A DNA stretch of 64,000 nucleotides. It comes from Toxotes chatareus. Taxonomy: Eukaryota; Chordata; Actinopteri; Toxotidae. The notes below the pieces were generated by a model. That model was given only the letters and a program-made list of their open reading frames with translations, had not been told where the DNA came from and made no database searches. Made by a program: the position numbers and the translations under genes. Of this stretch, positions 36,809 through 48,768 are shown piece by piece. Each line of letters begins with the position of its first letter. Position 1 is the stretch's first letter. The stretch lies in contig CM028896.1 in NCBI GenBank assembly GCA_016801885.1, forward strand, positions 16,958,501-17,022,500, in the 5' to 3' direction.

Positions 36809-37705
36809 TCAGTCGTCATCCACGTCGTCTCCCTCGGACTCATCCCTCCGCTCGTACATTTTATCCCTCTGCCTCTCCTGGATCTCCTTCATCTCCTCGG
36901 CGTATCTGCTGAAAGCGCCTCCGAATTTGCTCCAGGCTTTGAACGGGATGGTGATAGAGTTCCTGTAGCTGGGCTTCACCTCGCTCACACGCAGGAACAC
37001 CCCGTATTTGTTGGACCCGACGTCAAAAAAGAACCGTTTGGAGTCCACCATGATGGAGGTGCCCTCGGGGAGCTCACCGTAGCCTCCGGCGGCCGTGCCC
37101 CCGGTCAGCTCCTCGTCGTCTCCCCCATAATCATCTATGAGTTTAGCAAGGGCGTCTCTAAACTCTATTAACCCCTGGGCCGGAAGGGCTATGGTCTGAC
37201 CGGCCAGCATGCCGCCCACAGGGCCCCCGACTCCAAAGCCAGGTCCACGGTTTACGGTCTGCCGGATTCGCAGGAACCTCCCACGCTGGTTCTCCTTCAA
37301 GTCCAGGTAGTATTTGCGGTTTTCCCGGACAAGAAACTCGCTCTTGAGCGCTCGCCTGGGCCCACCGTCCTCACCCATAGCAGCCTGGGCTATCTGCTCC
37401 GGACTGCTAGGCCCCAGCTGGGCGTAGTGCTCGATGAAATCCCCGAGGTAGTCACGGAACTCCGCCGCCACAGACAGGGAGAGGGTCAAGCGACTTTTGG
37501 AGCCCCCGGCCCCTACCTCGGCGATTTTGATGAACCTGCCCTTGCTGTTCTGCTTGACGTCTAGATAGAAACGCTTGTTCTGGATGTCGAGGCGCTTGGA
37601 CGCCAGCTCCTGGGTCTCCTGGTCCCTCTGGAAGTGTTGGAAGCCGCCTCCGCCTCCTCCCCCGCTGCTACCACCGCGCTCACTCCCGCTGTCGCCATCC
37701 GCCAT
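36809..37705 (-). CDS. purb: Pur-beta, purine-rich element binding protein
   Basis: A single uninterrupted exon, as in other vertebrates. The product is a single-stranded DNA/RNA-binding protein that recognises purine-rich elements and acts in transcription and RNA handling. After a Gly-rich N-terminus come three PUR repeats; counted from the upstream ATG at 37720 they lie at about 38-102, 124-198 and 218-278. They include KRFYLDVKQNSKGRFIKIAE, RKYYLDLKENQRGRFLRIRQ and KRFFFDVGSNKYGVFLRVSE. The tail is acidic, ending EGDDVDDD. I chose ATG 37705 because the protein then begins MADGDSGSERGG like human PURB. ATG 37720, five codons earlier and in frame, would add MVELK. The linker GFGVGGPVGGMLAGQTIALP and the overall match fit PURB rather than PURA or PURG. 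Which teleost paralogue (purba or purbb) is not decided. Confidence 0.96.
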   Translation of the reverse strand: MADGDSGSERGGSSGGGGGGGFQHFQRDQETQELASKRLDIQNKRFYLDVKQNSKGRFIKIAEVGAGGSKSRLTLSLSVAAEFRDYLGDFIEHYAQLGPSSPEQIAQAAMGEDGGPRRALKSEFLVRENRKYYLDLKENQRGRFLRIRQTVNRGPGFGVGGPVGGMLAGQTIALPAQGLIEFRDALAKLIDDYGGDDEELTGGTAAGGYGELPEGTSIMVDSKRFFFDVGSNKYGVFLRVSEVKPSYRNSITIPFKAWSKFGGAFSRYAEEMKEIQERQRDKMYERRDESEGDDVDDD

Positions 37706-37950
37706 CTTCAGCTCCACCATTCGGCTTCTGCCCCTCTCTCCTGCGTAGCTGCTTTCTGCGCGCTCTCAGTCAGCGCGCGCCCCCGTCACGCTCACCATGA
37801 GGACACTCCAGGGAGCAATGTGATTGGCCCAACTATCCGCCACTTGCAGGGTTACGGCTTTCCCATTGGTCTGTCGAATTTTGTCAGTCACACCCACACG
37901 TCATGTCTCTCATCAGCCATTGGTTCAGATTGAGGTTCCGTTTGCGTACT
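37706..37950 (-). promoter_or_regulatory. purb: purb promoter with three CCAAT boxes
   Basis: CpG-rich near the gene (GCGCGC runs near 37770-37785). Three CCAAT boxes lie on the minus strand, seen on the plus strand as ATTGG at 37823-37827, 37865-37869 and 37919-37923. No TATA box is seen. Confidence 0.6.
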
Positions 37951-38269
37951 TCTTGTCAAACTGTTTTGTTTTTTTTACTTTCTCCCTCCGGTTGTGAAAT
38001 CTTGTTTGTCTGACATAATAAAAATTATGAAATTATGTTTTTTTTTTTTTTATGTTATTATTTTATTACACATTATACAATTTATGAGTGGTGCTTTAAC
38101 CAGAACATGTGGCTTCAAAAAGTCTGAAAACCTCTGACCTGAAGGATAGCACACCTGTTCCAAAACACATATTGTACTACACATCATGATCCGCCCCTCT
38201 AAGTATTGAATTAACCCACAAACCATTATCAGGGGCTCTGTTAACCAACAGGAAACATTAAGTTTGCAA

Positions 38270-38620
38270 ATAACATTTACTCAAGTACTCCACTTTTGTT
38301 TTTTCCTCAACTTCCTTTTATGCGGCTTCATTCTTCTTCACCACATTTCAGAGGCAAACATTTACTTCTTCCTCTTCTACATTTATCTACCATCAACTTT
38401 TAAGATTACGATTTTACACACAAACCTATGATCAGTTTATAAACCACAATGCATGTTTATACATTAAAGGAGCCAGTGGCACATTAAGTCATTAAATTAG
38501 CTCCACTCTGACCAACTATAACATTAAAATTTACATGTTAACGTATCAGTAATAATAATAATCCAGACTTATACATCATATGATACTGATCATATAACTC
38601 CAAAGGCATCCATTCTGCAT
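38270..38620 (+). repeat. Interspersed fish repeat, copy 4
   Basis: Contains ACTCAAGTACTCCACTTT, CTTTTATGCGGCTTCATTCT, CACATTTCAGAGGCAAA, ACCTATGATCAGTTTATAAA and AATAATAATAATCCAGACTT in order. It joins the blocks seen separately in copies 1 to 3 and so defines the family's extent (about 350 bp). Confidence 0.65.
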
Positions 38621-38689
38621 GACAAATGTGTAGTTGAATATTTGTACAGTGTGGTATTGCTACTTCTACTGAAGTAAAATATGATCTTT

Positions 38690-39065
38690 GAACATTACCC
38701 ACCTGCAGTTACACACTTATTATACATACTGACTGTTATTATTTATTACTGTTCTGCACCTTAATAACTGCACACATACCGCACTGTTCACATAACAGTT
38801 CTTTTGCACAGTCTTCACTTCACTCTCAGCTGAATTTGCACAACAGCTGATTTGTATATATCAGTACAGTTTATATTTTATGTAACTTTTATTTCACTTA
38901 TGCTCTTGTTAATATTTTGTAAATACTATTATTTATCTATTTTTATTTTACTTACAACATTTCGTATGGCACTCTGGGTGAAGAGCAAAGTAAGAATTTC
39001 ATTGTACAGGGAAACCTGTTTCCTTACTGTGCAAATGACAATAAACCCTTTGAATCTTTGAATCT
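38690..39065 (+). mobile_element. 3' end of a non-LTR retrotransposon
   Basis: The block TAAGAATTTCATTGTACAGG, then TGTGCAAATGACAATAAACC, ends in CTTTGAATCTTTGAATCTTA, a short direct repeat of the terminal unit. This arrangement (TTGTAC, GACAATAAA, terminal microsatellite) is characteristic of fish LINE or LINE-tailed SINE 3' ends. Only the untranslated tail is here; no reverse transcriptase frame is present. Confidence 0.6.
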
Positions 39066-40184
39066 TATTATTGCATTAAACAGCTCTGTCTACAGGTGGC
39101 AGTATCGTTCTACTTGCAGCTCAGGTGCATTTTCAGGTTGATTTTCCTCTTTGCACTTCTTCCCAGCTGGATATGTCAGCAGCACCTGTCAGTTTAGAAA
39201 TGAAACCACAACTGCAATAGACACTGCTCCCACACTGTGGAGAAAGCTCTTTTTAAGCAGCTGTTTATTTCACTTTGTGTCATTTATTGTATAGATCCTG
39301 AAAGTTTGAGGTTTTATGTGTTGAACATCACAAATGTTTGAGCAGAAAATGGCCTTAAGACCGAAAGATGTGATTCCACATTAGAGCTGGATAACTTGGT
39401 GATGAAAAGCTGGATTCACTCCAAGATGTGTGTGATGGTTTTGTGAAACCCTAAACCCTGAAGTCCTGAAAACACCAGAGAAGTATTTCTACACACACTT
39501 GTGTTCAAGAAATATTGAATTCATGAGTCCAAATTCTTCCAGCAAAAGAATGTCCCATATTATTTATATCTCCCTATATGATGTCTAAATCCTGCTTCAG
39601 TGTCTGTCTCCACACTGCAGAGAATATAATTCCATGGATACTGAATCAATTTTATTCTGATTTTGTTTTTTGCCCAAAAACATTTCATTCTGAGACATTT
39701 ATAAATGTGTTGACAGGCGTAGTTGTTTTATGGCAGCCTTAAACATGTTAGAATAGGCGTACATGACCTCAGTGTCCTCAGTGGTAACTACAGCCCTGTT
39801 TGTACAGACTTGGAACAGTCGATGGAACAACACACTGTTCAAAATAAGATTTCTTTGTGATTGTGCAACATGAAAATCATACAGTGTGTGTGTGTTTGTT
39901 TTTCCCAGAAAGACAGAGGACGTTGTTTGGAACAGGACTCCACAAACACAGAAACACTGAAAGACCAAACAAGGTCAGGCCCCGATCGTCCTCTTTTTAA
40001 ATCACAGAGAAATAAAACAGCTGATTCTGAGCCAAGTTTTTCTGATGCTTAAGGTTTGGATCAAATTTTGGACTGAAGGAAATGTGCTTAGTTTCTTTCC
40101 TCCTCTGGTAAAAACTGTGATATTTTACTTGAAGATAACATGTATGAAAACACATCAGATGACCTTTTAAGTTTTAATAAGGAT

Positions 40185-40538
40185 TTTATTTTAGCAATCT
40201 AAATTTCACAGTGAAGAACAAAAATCTAATAATGCTTCATAGATTCAAAATTAAATATATCCAAACTATACATCAGTTACAAGCAGAAATACACAGACAT
40301 AAATCACAATATTGCACACCACCCTGATTGATTCACGATCAAGATTTAAGCTTCACAGCAGTAAATGTGCCATGTTTCTTACAAACCATCCATTTCTATC
40401 AGTGTTGATCCTATTAGGATAAGATGAGAACATTTTTTGTTCAAAAAATAAAACCAATAAAATCTTATTTTGTTTGACAAAATATCACAGTAAAGATTAC
40501 AGAAGCTACACAGGATCATCTTCATTGGACGGACAGTG
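40185..40538 (-). other. ved: 3' UTR and polyadenylation signal of the homeobox gene
   Basis: AT-rich sequence after the stop codon, with AATAAA on the minus strand at 40185-40190. Confidence 0.5.
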
Positions 40539-42065
40539 TTAATAATACTGAGGATAAGACGGGTAGGAGCCCATGAGTTGAGCTGCGGCAGAGGGCAGCA
40601 TGACCCCTGGGAGGCTGCTGTACTGGTAGAAGGAGTCCAGGGGCAGCGTGGGGACATTGGGCAGAGGGGAGCTGTACTGCAGGCTGTGTGGATGGATGTA
40701 GGAGGCAGCACCCGGGGCCTCCTGTGCTGCTGCTGCTGGGTATCTGGGGTAGGGTCTGGGCCTGTAGGCCTGCAGCTCGGGATAATGCATGAACTGAGAG
40801 GCAACGTTTGCCTGGCAGGCGTGAGCCAGGGCGTCCTGCACCGTCCTCTTCAGCTTCATCCGCCTGTTCTGGAACCAGTTTCTGATCTGAGGTGGAGAAT
40901 AAAGGTTTTATAAGGAAAAGTTTTCACCAAAGAAAATTTTTAATTTCTCACTGAACATCAGGCCCCAAATTTTAATCCCCAGATACCTCTGTGTCCTCAG
41001 TGGTATCTGGGGATCACTCATATTGATTTAATATTGATGAGGTTTGTTACCTGTTTGTCAGACAGGTTGAGCTTCTTGCAGAGCTCAGCCTTGTCCTGTG
41101 TTCCCAGATAAGCGTTCCTCTTGAACACTCTCTCCAGGCTGCTGATCTGCTCCGCTGTGAAGGCCGTACGAGGTCTCCTGCCCGACGGAGGGGACGGCGG
41201 TGAGCTGGAGGCACAGTCGGTGGGGGCCGAGGGGGAGAGGGACTGACCCCCTTCACTCTCGTATCCGGAGGTTTCCTCCTCTGTCCCACTGCTGAAACCA
41301 GCCTCTGTCACTGCAAAGAAGAAATGATTTGAAATTCATTTTAGCTCTTCGACATGTATAAACACTGACTGAGTGTATTAGTTTTTATATATTTTACATT
41401 TCAATTTATGATTCATGAGTTCAGAAGAAAACTACAAACTAGATTTAGCATCTATCAACAGTATCTAAACATTTAACTAATGATTTATATTACACTCTAC
41501 AATGTTGCTGTAACAACCAAAGACTCACAGGAGTATTGTAAACCTAACAAAATATCAGAAGATGACTGTAAGTAGTTTAAGTAGAAGTAGTGATACAAAA
41601 AATGTAAAGTAAAAGTCCATGCAAAGCATCATCAGCTGGATGCAGTTAAAGTACCAATAAAAGTGCTTAATGCAGAAAAAGGCCCCTGTCAGTCATAGTA
41701 CAAGAACCAGATTAAAAGTACTTTAAGTACCAAAGACTCACAGGAGTCATGTGAGAATAACTTGTACTTTCTGTACAAATATCTGAGTAAATGTACTTTG
41801 CTTTTCACCACAGCACTGATTTACCTTGGTTATTGTGAGAGCTTTGGTGCTGGAGGTTTCTCAGGCTGTCCGCATCCAGGCCCTGACTCCTGTTTTCTTC
41901 CTCCTGTCCTTCCTCATGTGAATTTTCAGACTTTTGCCTGCAGTAAAAACCCGGCAGACTCTCTGAATGTGTCCCACAGGCTGCGGGTCCAGAGGCTGAG
42001 ACGGTCTCTGGCCCTGCTGACTGGCTGCTCTGGGCCATCCATTCGATAGAAAAGTGTCCTCTCAT
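40539..42065 (-). CDS. ved: Vent-class homeobox protein, ved-like
   Basis: Three coding exons on the minus strand: 42065-41825, 41310-41051, 40886-40539, in phase, giving 282 aa. The N-terminus has FSIEWMAQSS, a motif seen at the start of Vent proteins. The middle is Ser/Pro/Glu-rich. The homeodomain is at about 124-183 and contains RPRTAFTAEQI, YLGTQDKAELCKKLNLSDKQ and IRNWFQNRRMKLKR. The intron falls between homeodomain positions 44 and 45. The C-terminus is rich in Tyr, Pro and Ala, ending YPSYPQYY. Fish vox/vent/ved genes encode nuclear repressors that act with BMP and Wnt signalling to set ventral fate. Position 47 is Asn, whereas many Vent proteins have Thr, so ved is my best call and vent/vox remain possible. 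The symbol is moderately certain; the homeobox class is strong. Confidence 0.85.
40975..41014. repeat. Perfect 13-bp hairpin in homeobox intron 2
   Basis: ATCCCCAGATACC (40975-40987) and its exact complement (41002-41014) flank a 14-base loop inside the 164-bp intron 40887-41050. Confidence 0.93.
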
Positions 42066-42684
<619 letters not shown>

Positions 42685-42852
42685 CCTCCTTCCCTCCTTC
42701 CTGCCTCCAAAAACAGATAATAGACACACCTCACCCCCAAACTGTCTGCATCTCCTCCACAGCCACATCCACACTGTAAATATGTGTGTGGTGTTTTTTG
42801 TTTTTCAAGGTGAAACATGACTAATGATTCAGGTTCTCTACAAAATATCGAG

Positions 42853-42898
42853 GTCACCTGTGGACGTCACCTGTGGACGTCACCTGTGGACGTCACCT
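42853..42898. repeat. 13-bp tandem repeat, 3.5 copies
   Basis: GTCACCTGTGGAC occurs at 42853-42865, 42866-42878 and 42879-42891, then GTCACCT. Each unit holds the E-box CACCTG, and each junction creates the CRE half-site ACGTCA. Confidence 0.95.
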
Positions 42899-43689
42899 CC
42901 AGCTCTGGGAAACTGTCATGAGCATTTTTCCCAACTGTCTGCAGATGAATGGATAAGAAATGAATCTTTATTGGAGCCGTGAGACTCTTTCATTTCCAAA
43001 CAGTCATTAATCAGAGTCTTCAGACTGAGCGATAAACTGCTCATCATATACATGAATTTACTTCAAAGATTCAAACTTCAGCCAAACTTAAAGCGTCATT
43101 TGAAAAAGGACAATAACCAACATAATGAGCAGTGAGTGGTTTAATACTAATCCGGGATGATCCCTAGATTAAAGACACCTGGTCTGACAGTTACTGATGT
43201 GACATCAGCTGAGCTTTAACAGTGATAGGTTTTAAGATTGTGAGATCTTGTTTGTAATTAACAGACTGTCAGGATTGAAATGAACTGATTCTTCAGTGAA
43301 TTTTAGACCAGAAACCATAAGAAATCTGTGATTTTCCATTGTAATATTATGGGATTAAGGTGAAATGGGAACATGTAGAAGTTGCAGTTTTACTAAACTG
43401 ACAGTCCGATCATCCAAATAAACAGTGAAGGAACTGTTCAGATCTTTTCTCTGCCAGAAAGTTGGATCATCATTATTATTATTATTATTATAAAAGTATG
43501 ATGAGGCCCAAAATAAAAACACTCAACAACAATGGCAGTTAAGAACAGTTACTCCAGTACTCTGCTGAAGTAACTGTACTTCATTACTTTCCGGCGGTGT
43601 CTCCCTCATATCATTTGTTCTGTGGCGCCTTAAATTATCTTAAATTCCTTTCAATGCTAAACTGGGGATCAGGTTAAAGTGCCTGATAA

Positions 43690-44050
43690 CGACCTGCGGA
43701 TGATGATCCCTCCTGTGAAGAGGCTCATAACGTCTCCACCGGCGCGGCCCTGATAGACCCGAGACTGTCCCTGTTTTGTGTGCAAATGGTTCGCGGGCCG
43801 AGCGCATTGTGGCTTTACAGGATTGATCGGGTCAATCACGAAACGGCCCCATTGATAAGATAATGAGTGGCCAGGCGGTGCGCGGTGAGCGGATCCGGGG
43901 CTGTGCGGCTCAGACCTGCCGTCTGTGCGCGCAGCGGAGAGGACGGCCGCGGTGCTAACGGCTCATTGTAGAGACTGGGACACTTCAAAGGCTCGGCCAA
44001 CATGAGACAGCACCGGGCCGCCACCGTAAAACCCGCTCATGTCTCCTTTA
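43690..44050. promoter_or_regulatory. GC-rich candidate enhancer upstream of the ved-like gene
   Basis: An island of high GC and CpG in AT-rich DNA, without a splice-supported frame. It includes TTTTGTGTGCAAAT (43774-43787), which resembles a Sox-Pou composite site, and CATTGATAAGATAATG. About 1.6-2 kb upstream of the homeobox gene. Function is inferred from composition and motifs. Confidence 0.35.
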
Positions 44051-46199
44051 TGATGTGACCCCCCCAGTAAAAATCACAGGCCCCCTCAGAAGCTGCTGTT
44101 GTGACTGCTGCTCACCTGTGGTCTGCGGTTCCTGCTCCTCTTTACTCCAGTGCAACTTTATACCAACAACAGTGAGAATGTGAAAATGTGTTATGACACA
44201 GTATCAGTGGCAGAGGTCAGTTTGTCTCACTGACCAGTTTTACTGCTGAATCCAGAACTCAGTCTTCTTATTCAGGATTTTTACATTGTTGTTTTACTAC
44301 TTTTACTCAGGTAAAGGATCCGAGTCCTTCCTCCTTCATTTTTCTTTATGTTCCATGATGTTACTACATCCTACAGTTTTCCAGAGTCGTTGGAACTTAA
44401 AGTGAATTTATACCAACATTAATCTTTGCAAATTACTTTTTTATTGGCAGTGGTGGAAAATAACTAAGTACTGTAGTTTTTATTTCTTTTATATGAGTTT
44501 ATAAGTATGTGAGCTACAGACAGAGCTGCTGACATGTCTCTGTGTTTTCGTCCTGTCTCCTGGCCTCTGTCTGCCCCCCCGGCTCACATCAAAGAGCTGG
44601 AGTCCTGCATGTCACAGATCAGGATGGAGATGACACGGTGGAGCAGGCCAACACTGATACCCATCCACCCCATGCTACAGCACACAGACAGACAGAGGGG
44701 CAGCGACGGAGGTGAAGGAGAGAAAACAAATGATCAGGACCTCTTTGAACTTTTAACTGTACCAATCAACTCTGTGTGTTTTTTTTGTGTGTGTGGTGTG
44801 TTACTGTGTGTGTGTGTTTCATCTAACTCCTGATTAACACTTGTCGTAGATGTTGCCTGTCTTCCTGCCACGTCTGGGATTACAGAGTCTGTCCTACAGT
44901 CTCCAGAAGGACTGAGAACTTTTACTCAAGTAAAAGTTCCATCACCTACACCTACCTACAACAAATACTCTGCTACAAGGAAAAGCCCCAAACATAAAAG
45001 CACTGATTACACAGAATGAACCATTTCACAGTATTATAAAATATACACATTACACACTGTTACACACTGTGCCCATAAAGTTGGAATAAAATATATTCTT
45101 TCTTCCAGTTATTCACAGACCAAGAACCGACCATGTTGAGGTCTGTGGATTATTACTTTGTTTTTTATTATTTATATGAACTGACCCTTTAAATTTGATG
45201 AACCTCACATTTGCAGTCTCAGGTGTCATCATCTGCTCTGGTCCTTTGCTCTGAAACACAAGACACACAACGTTTTCCTGAATGAAACCTACACATGGAC
45301 ATGCCGGGTCAATAAAACAGATTGTGATTCTGGTGTGTGTGTGTGTGTGTGTGTGTGTAAATGCTCCTTATCCGTGGTGGTGGTGGTTGGGGGGGTCATT
45401 CATCCTCCTCGGCCCCAGTCCCAGGCTGCTGCTGTCTGTGGGGTTAACAGTCTCCTGCTGCCTTCGTCTTTGATTGGCTCCATTCAGACTCTTTCATCTC
45501 TAATGGGCCTGTTTGCTGCTCTGTTATGGACACAAACACACCTCGACCCCCCCCACACACTCACCCCTCACCCCCCTGCCCCACCCCGGGCACTGACAGA
45601 AGACCAGAGGGAACACATGTCCCAACAGAACGGGACTCTGCACACAGGAGCAAATTTGTCCTTTGGTCTCACTGTTTTTCATTTTGTCATTTTTTCTGTG
45701 TAATTCATCTCTTAATACTTTCACTGGTTCCCCAAAACGTAAATCTTTCATAAAATAAAGCTTCATTTTTAAATTCCTCCAACAGCTGCTCACTGTAGTT
45801 TTTATCAAACAGGAGGAAACAGTGCATTATTTGGGACTATTTTCAGCTGCGGATTGATCACATTTGCTGCTGTAGTGAGTATTTGTGGCAGCAGGACTGT
45901 GTGTGAGTCTAAATAACCAGTGCGGCTCAGAGGAATGAGACATATCAGGAAACAACACAATAAAAAACTGAATATCTCCAGACTTAACCTTTAATATTAA
46001 TTAAGGTTCATTACAAAATAAAGTTTAAATGATCTTAAACCCAATCTTAACAAAAAATAATAATACAATCATTAATGAAAACACAGCTATGATAATAAAA
46101 TCCAAATGTTTTTGTTGCTAAAATACTGAACTGTAGAATAAACAGGTACAATCCAGCACAAAGCAGCAAATTAAAAAACAAAAACCTGAGCTGAGTGGA

Positions 46200-46560
46200 T
46201 TCCTCTATGCAGATCAAGGCGTGATGACGCCCAATAATCATTGATCTCCATTGCCGGCAGTCTCCAGCAGTTGCCCGCCCTGTCTGTAACAATGTCAGTT
46301 AAGGCCTCTTCCCCTGTCCCATTGATCCCTATCAACCTCATCAAAGGCTCCCTGGGCTTTGATGGGGCCAGCGGGACTGGTCCCGGTGGACGAGCAGGAG
46401 CTGCAACTCCCCTCGTCTGATGGGGGAGGCAGAGGGAGGGATGGAGGGGAAGGAGGTGTGTTTTGGGGATTGTCAAATTAAAATTTTTCCCAAAACACAG
46501 GAGCTGGAGGCTGTAACACACCTGAGGGCTCACTGGCTTCTATAGCAGGTTCTAACAAAC
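46200..46560. promoter_or_regulatory. Candidate enhancer with paired LEF/TCF sites
   Basis: A non-repetitive GC-richer block containing ATCAAAGG (46340-46347) and CTTTGATG (46357-46364) in inverted orientation ten bases apart, with ACAATG and CATTGATC nearby. It lies about 4.1 kb upstream of the ved-like gene. Confidence 0.35.
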
Positions 46561-46869
46561 ATCCCTCAAGACCTTTGTCGTCATTATGGAGCATAACTAA
46601 ACGACCGTGTACATCCTCAGTCAGTGTGTGACAGAGACAAAGACGTGTGGGGGGAGGGTGCGTCCCTGTGAACAGATTTCAACAGGAAAACAAACGGGTC
46701 GTCTCTGAATATGTTTCTCATGTGTTCAGTGTTCTGATTCGTCAGATATATAAACGACAAACATTTCCTCACGTAGAAAAAAATAAACCCGTCACAGTTA
46801 TGTTTCCTACAAAACGTATCTGCTGTCACAGCTTTTTCATTTTGTGAGAGGAAGGGATGGATGATGTTA

Positions 46870-46930
46870 CTGATTTCATTCCCCGGTGACCCTCTGGAGG
46901 GGCCTGGCCCCTAGGTTGGAAACCACTGGA
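46870..46930. mobile_element. Fragment of hAT-like MITE
   Basis: Ends GCCCCTAGGTTGGAAACCACTG, nearly the same as the right end of the element in il1b intron 4. The left end is not apparent. Confidence 0.55.
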
Positions 46931-48337
46931 CTAAATTAGCTAAACTGTGTGTAAAGCAGTGAAAAGCAGCTACAACAGTGATGCTTTAAGTTTAGATGAT
47001 ATAACGTCTGTAGTTATGAATGAAGTATCACTCTCAGTTTTTCCTTGTACAGGAAATCGTTAGCTAAATAAAGCAAAAAATAAAAAAAAGTGGCTGCATT
47101 TTCCCTGGGGAAGGTTTAAGCTCTGGATCCTCCGTCCACAGATAAATGAATTTACATTTAGACAAACCACGTCCTCTGTCCTCTCTGTTCTCACAGTAGC
47201 CCAGACTCCCAGTCTCCTCAGTGCAGGACGATGCTGCTCTCGTGTCTCCTTCTCCCTCAGAAACTTTGGCTTCACACATACGGTGTCAAAAACAGAGACG
47301 TGTCGATGGTGATTTACAAACATTAAAGAATTCATTTTCCCCCCGACTGCAGACACAATACATGTAGCACTGCGTTCACATTTCACATAGATGAATCATC
47401 TTATACTGGATTGTTTTTTGGGGGGGGGGGCAGAAAATGTTGATATATTACATGAAGTGTGTGCACGTGTCCCAGAGGGTGGACGTGAGAGAGGAGACGG
47501 AGGTGTGAGCACCGACACGGCCTTTGATGTTAAACTGGTATTTAGAGGTTAATGAGGCTGTTAGGAAGAGGTGAAGGAAACGCCTGTGAGTTCACACATC
47601 ACATCTCTCTCTCTCTCTCACACACACACAGGAAATGTATCTGCAGCTCCTGACAGGCCACAACTGTAAATGAGAATCTCTGTTATTTAAAACCTGAAGG
47701 ACAAGAATTTATCAGGGTGATTATCTAAATGATTTTTGAGGTAAAAACTACAATATTTCCCTGTGAGATCTAAGGGAGTAGAAGTATAGAATAGATTAAA
47801 ATAGAAACTCTAAGTAAAGTAAAAGTAAAGTAGTGAATATTCCCCTCACTGAGGTCTCACGTGGCGTCTCTGCACAGCTGCCTGGTTTTATTTTCAGTGA
47901 ACGTACAGATAAGTGGATGAGGACGTTGTAGAATACATGTCACCGGGACACAGGTGTGTGAGCGCACAGGGACACACACAGGAAAACATGTCCCCCTCTG
48001 CATGTCGTCTCGTTTGATTGGATCACTGTGTTCCTGCAGTGCTCTCATCATGTCTCCTGTTTTCACAGCAGAGTTAATCCTATCACTCGGTTACTAAACA
48101 GGAGAAACCAGGTAGAAATAAACTCCACAGATCATTACTTTACTCTGAGGTGTCCATGAACTGCCCTGACATTTGGTGCCCAGAGGATGAACCCGAATGA
48201 CTTTCCTGACCCTCTGACTTTTCTTCTGGCGCCACCATGAGGTCAACATTCGTGGTCTTTTCATGGGATTTGTTGGCAATAAGAAAAAAAATGAGAACAT
48301 CACCAAACTTATCCTTTAAGGCTTAATTCTCACATCT

Positions 48338-48768
48338 TTTATTGTAAAATGAATCAGTGCAAGCACAGACTGAAGGATTCAGCAGATTAACAGTCATATC
48401 ACGGAGGTGAAAGTAAATTCACAGCGGTTATGATCTCAGTTTGAATCTTTAATTAAAGATCCATGTCTGATAAACAGTCATGTAAAAAGTCCTCCTTCAT
48501 GAAGGTTATGATAAACGGTATGATCCTTTTCATGCTGATGCATGTTGCATTATAGTGACAGGTGTTTCTATTATTTTGCCCACCCCGTTTATATGAGTGG
48601 GGATAAGCTGACTGACAGAAACACGTCTCTGACAGGTGACCGATGACTCTCCATCATATGTAGAATCATATGATGAACATACAGCGTTTCAGTCTGATAA
48701 ACCCCGCCCCCCCCCCCAGGTTACAATGCTCACATGGTACTTGGTTGGCCTCCTGCAGCAGCTTCTCA
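48338..48768 (-). other. polm: polm 3' UTR and polyadenylation signal
   Basis: AATAAA on the minus strand at 48338-48343, about 430 bp after the stop codon. Nothing else notable. Confidence 0.5.

Larger units (their letters stand above)
37951..40184. other. Intergenic DNA between purb and the homeobox gene
   Basis: AT-rich, with two repeat copies (38270-38620 and 38690-39065). The remaining stretch, 39066-40184, shows nothing recognisable. Confidence 0.6.
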
